From the NCBI GenBank assembly GCA_023436025.1, contig JAEZKX010000004.1, positions 1 to 13,134 of the forward strand: a stretch of DNA of 13,134 nt. Direction: 5' to 3'. Made by a program: the position numbers and the translations under genes. The DNA is from Pseudomonadota bacterium (lineage in GTDB: Bacteria > Pseudomonadota > Gammaproteobacteria > Burkholderiales > Burkholderiaceae_C). Positions within the stretch are counted from its first letter, which is position 1; every line of letters begins with the position of its first letter. A model generated the notes under the pieces. The model saw nothing but the letters and a program-made list of their open reading frames with translations, did no database searches and was not told the origin of the DNA. Shown piece by piece: positions 11,786 through 13,134 of this stretch.

Positions 11786-12955
11786 TCAGCCCGCGGCTTG
11801 CATGCGCGACCGCATGCCCAACCAACCCAGCCCGGCCGCCACCACCGCCACCGGCAGCAGCGAGCCCAGGTTGAGCAGCTGCCAGCCCTGCGTGGTCACC
11901 AGCACGCCGCTGGCCAGCGAGCTGATGGCCAGCGTGGCGAAGACGAAGAAGTTCAGCACCGCCTGGGCGCGGTCACGCTCTTCCGGCCGGTAGGCGCCCA
12001 AGGCCAGCACCGTGCTGCCGGTGAAGAGGAAGTTCCAGCCCAGGCCCAGCAGGAACAGCGCCACCAGGAACTGCTCCAGCTGCACGCCCGATAGCGCGAT
12101 GGCGATGCACAGGGCGTTCAGTGCCACGCCCACGCCCATGATGGTCAGCGTGCCGAAGCGCTTGATCAGGTGGCCGGTGAAGAAGCCGGGGGCGAACATG
12201 CCGATCACGTGCCACTGCAACACCAGCGCCGCGTCGGAGAACGGCAGGCCGCATTGCTGCATGGCCAGCGGCGTCGCCGCCATCAGCAGGTTCATGACGC
12301 CGAAGCCCAGGCCGCCGGCCAGCGCCGCGACCAGGAACACCGGTTGCGCCAGCAGCTGCGCCACCGAGCGTCCGCCCGCCGCCTGCGTCTTGCGCTCCAG
12401 CGGCGGGAAACGCATGAAGGCCAGCAGCACCATCGCCACCGCGGCGACGAAGGCCAGCGCGATGTAGGCGCCGGCGAAGGGCGCTTCGGCCAGGTCGCGG
12501 GTGCGCACCGCCAGCGCCGGGCCGAGGGCGGCGCCCAGCAGGCCCCCGGCCATCACCAGCGACACCGCCTTCTCGCGCGCCGCGGGTGCCGCCAGCTCTG
12601 CAGAGGCGAAGCGGTACAGGCTGGCATTGGCCGAGTAGTACCCGGCCAGCACGGTGCCGGCGCAGACCAGCCAGAAGTTGCCGCTCGAGGCCGCATAGGC
12701 GCACAGCAGAGCCGACAGCAGCCCCACCAACAGCCCGAGCTGGAAGGCCCGCTGGCGCCCCAGCCGCGCCTGCGCATGGGCCACCGGGCCCGTGAACAGT
12801 GCAGCGCCCAGCACGTAGCCCATCACCGGCAGCGTCGCCATCCAGCCGTAGGGCGCCAGCGCCAGTCCCACCAAGCCGTTGATGGCGATGAAGGTGACGT
12901 TGTTGGTCAGGAACAGGCCCTGGATGACGGCCAGCAGCCACAGGTTGCGGTTCAT
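11786..12955 (-). CDS. Major facilitator superfamily transporter
   Basis: This 389-residue protein has about twelve hydrophobic segments in two halves, separated by a charged loop near residues 182-198. Motif-A-like sequences follow helix 2 (ARLGRQRAF, 63-71) and its counterpart in the second half (GHLIKRFG, 261-268). NTVTF-like polar residues in helix 1 (TNNVTFIAING) and an ARE/RDR segment near the end of each half are also typical. The substrate is not predictable; the protein is most likely an inner-membrane drug, metabolite or sugar-acid exporter of the MFS_1 type. It starts at ATG 12955, overlapping the rsmE stop (ATGA at 12952-12955), so it is translationally coupled to rsmE. That pairing may reflect gene packing rather than function. 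Length is normal for MFS, with no obvious truncation. Confidence 0.9.
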   Translation of the reverse strand: MNRNLWLLAVIQGLFLTNNVTFIAINGLVGLALAPYGWMATLPVMGYVLGAALFTGPVAHAQARLGRQRAFQLGLLVGLLSALLCAYAASSGNFWLVCAGTVLAGYYSANASLYRFASAELAAPAAREKAVSLVMAGGLLGAALGPALAVRTRDLAEAPFAGAYIALAFVAAVAMVLLAFMRFPPLERKTQAAGGRSVAQLLAQPVFLVAALAGGLGFGVMNLLMAATPLAMQQCGLPFSDAALVLQWHVIGMFAPGFFTGHLIKRFGTLTIMGVGVALNALCIAIALSGVQLEQFLVALFLLGLGWNFLFTGSTVLALGAYRPEERDRAQAVLNFFVFATLAISSLASGVLVTTQGWQLLNLGSLLPVAVVAAGLGWLGMRSRMQAAG

Positions 12956-13134
12956 CGGCCAGGGCCTCCAAGGGTGAGCAGCGCCAGCGCCGCCAGGGGT
13001 GCGGTTTCCGCGCGCAGCACGCGCGGGCCGAGATGGACGGCCTGCCAGCCGCGCGCCGCCGCGGCTTCCTCCTCGGCCGGCGACAGCCCGCCTTCGGGGC
13101 CGCTCAGGAGCGTGGTCTGCGCGCGGGTGGGCAG
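12952..13134 (-). CDS. rsmE: 16S rRNA m3U1498 methyltransferase RsmE, 3' end
   Basis: Only the last 60 codons are present; the gene continues beyond the right edge. The fragment shows the RsmE SPOUT signature LLSGPEGGLSPAEEEAA, followed by LGPRVLRAETAPLAAL, the trefoil-knot region that binds SAM and the hallmark of the family. RsmE methylates U1498 of 16S rRNA at N3, in the decoding region of the 30S subunit. The stop TGA overlaps the start of the MFS gene. An ending of LTLGGPGR beyond the usual ALLAL-type helix is unremarkable. Family assignment is secure from the two motifs, although the amino-terminal PUA-like domain cannot be checked here. Confidence 0.93.
   Translation of the reverse strand: MPTRAQTTLLSGPEGGLSPAEEEAAAARGWQAVHLGPRVLRAETAPLAALALLTLGGPGR

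Overview
The window is a GC-rich bacterial chromosome segment with tightly packed genes, many stop/start overlaps of the ATGA type, and strong G/C bias at third codon positions. MetX-MetW organisation, DUF421, YigZ, RsmE and a glycine-rich RRM protein together suggest Betaproteobacteria, order Burkholderiales, most likely Comamonadaceae (Ramlibacter/Variovorax-like). The family placement is an inference from gene content and repeat style; no search was run. The region reads as ordinary chromosome: there is no transposase, integrase, tRNA, rRNA or CRISPR array.

Layout. (1) 14-448, minus: a small RRM RNA-binding protein, transcribed away from the next block. (2) 767-1324, plus: a GDT1/UPF0016 membrane protein, likely a Mn2+/Ca2+ exporter. 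(3) 1362-4609, plus: the best-supported regulatory unit. A -10 box, a SAM-II riboswitch aptamer and an intrinsic terminator precede metX, metW and a long-chain chromate-transporter-family gene (chrA), joined by a 4-nt overlap and a 4-nt gap. (4) 4691-6534, plus: denD and otnI, two enzymes of acid-sugar (tetronate) catabolism. (5) 6506-6979, minus: a DUF421 membrane protein whose 3' end overlaps otnI. (6) 7087-7671, plus: a YigZ/IMPACT protein. (7) 7761-9178, minus: a two-gene unit of a glycosyltransferase-like protein and a DUF72 protein. (8) 9334-10806, plus: an M20 metallopeptidase. (9) 10902-11753, plus: a monoacylglycerol-lipase-like hydrolase. (10) 11786-13134, minus: rsmE (3' end only) followed by an MFS transporter.

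The most unusual structures are non-coding. SAM-II followed by a terminator suggests SAM-responsive attenuation of metX-metW-chrA, placing a sulfate-analogue transporter family member under methionine control. Between the divergent genes at 9178 and 9334 lie two five-unit arrays of a 7-bp repeat (GCCCCTA) in mirror orientation. Each runs toward the start codon of its own gene, neither leader has a Shine-Dalgarno sequence, and both arrays can form G-quadruplexes on the template strand. metX also carries a GC-rich, palindrome-containing in-frame insertion that looks like a dispersed repeat. No complete undescribed defence or mobile system is visible.
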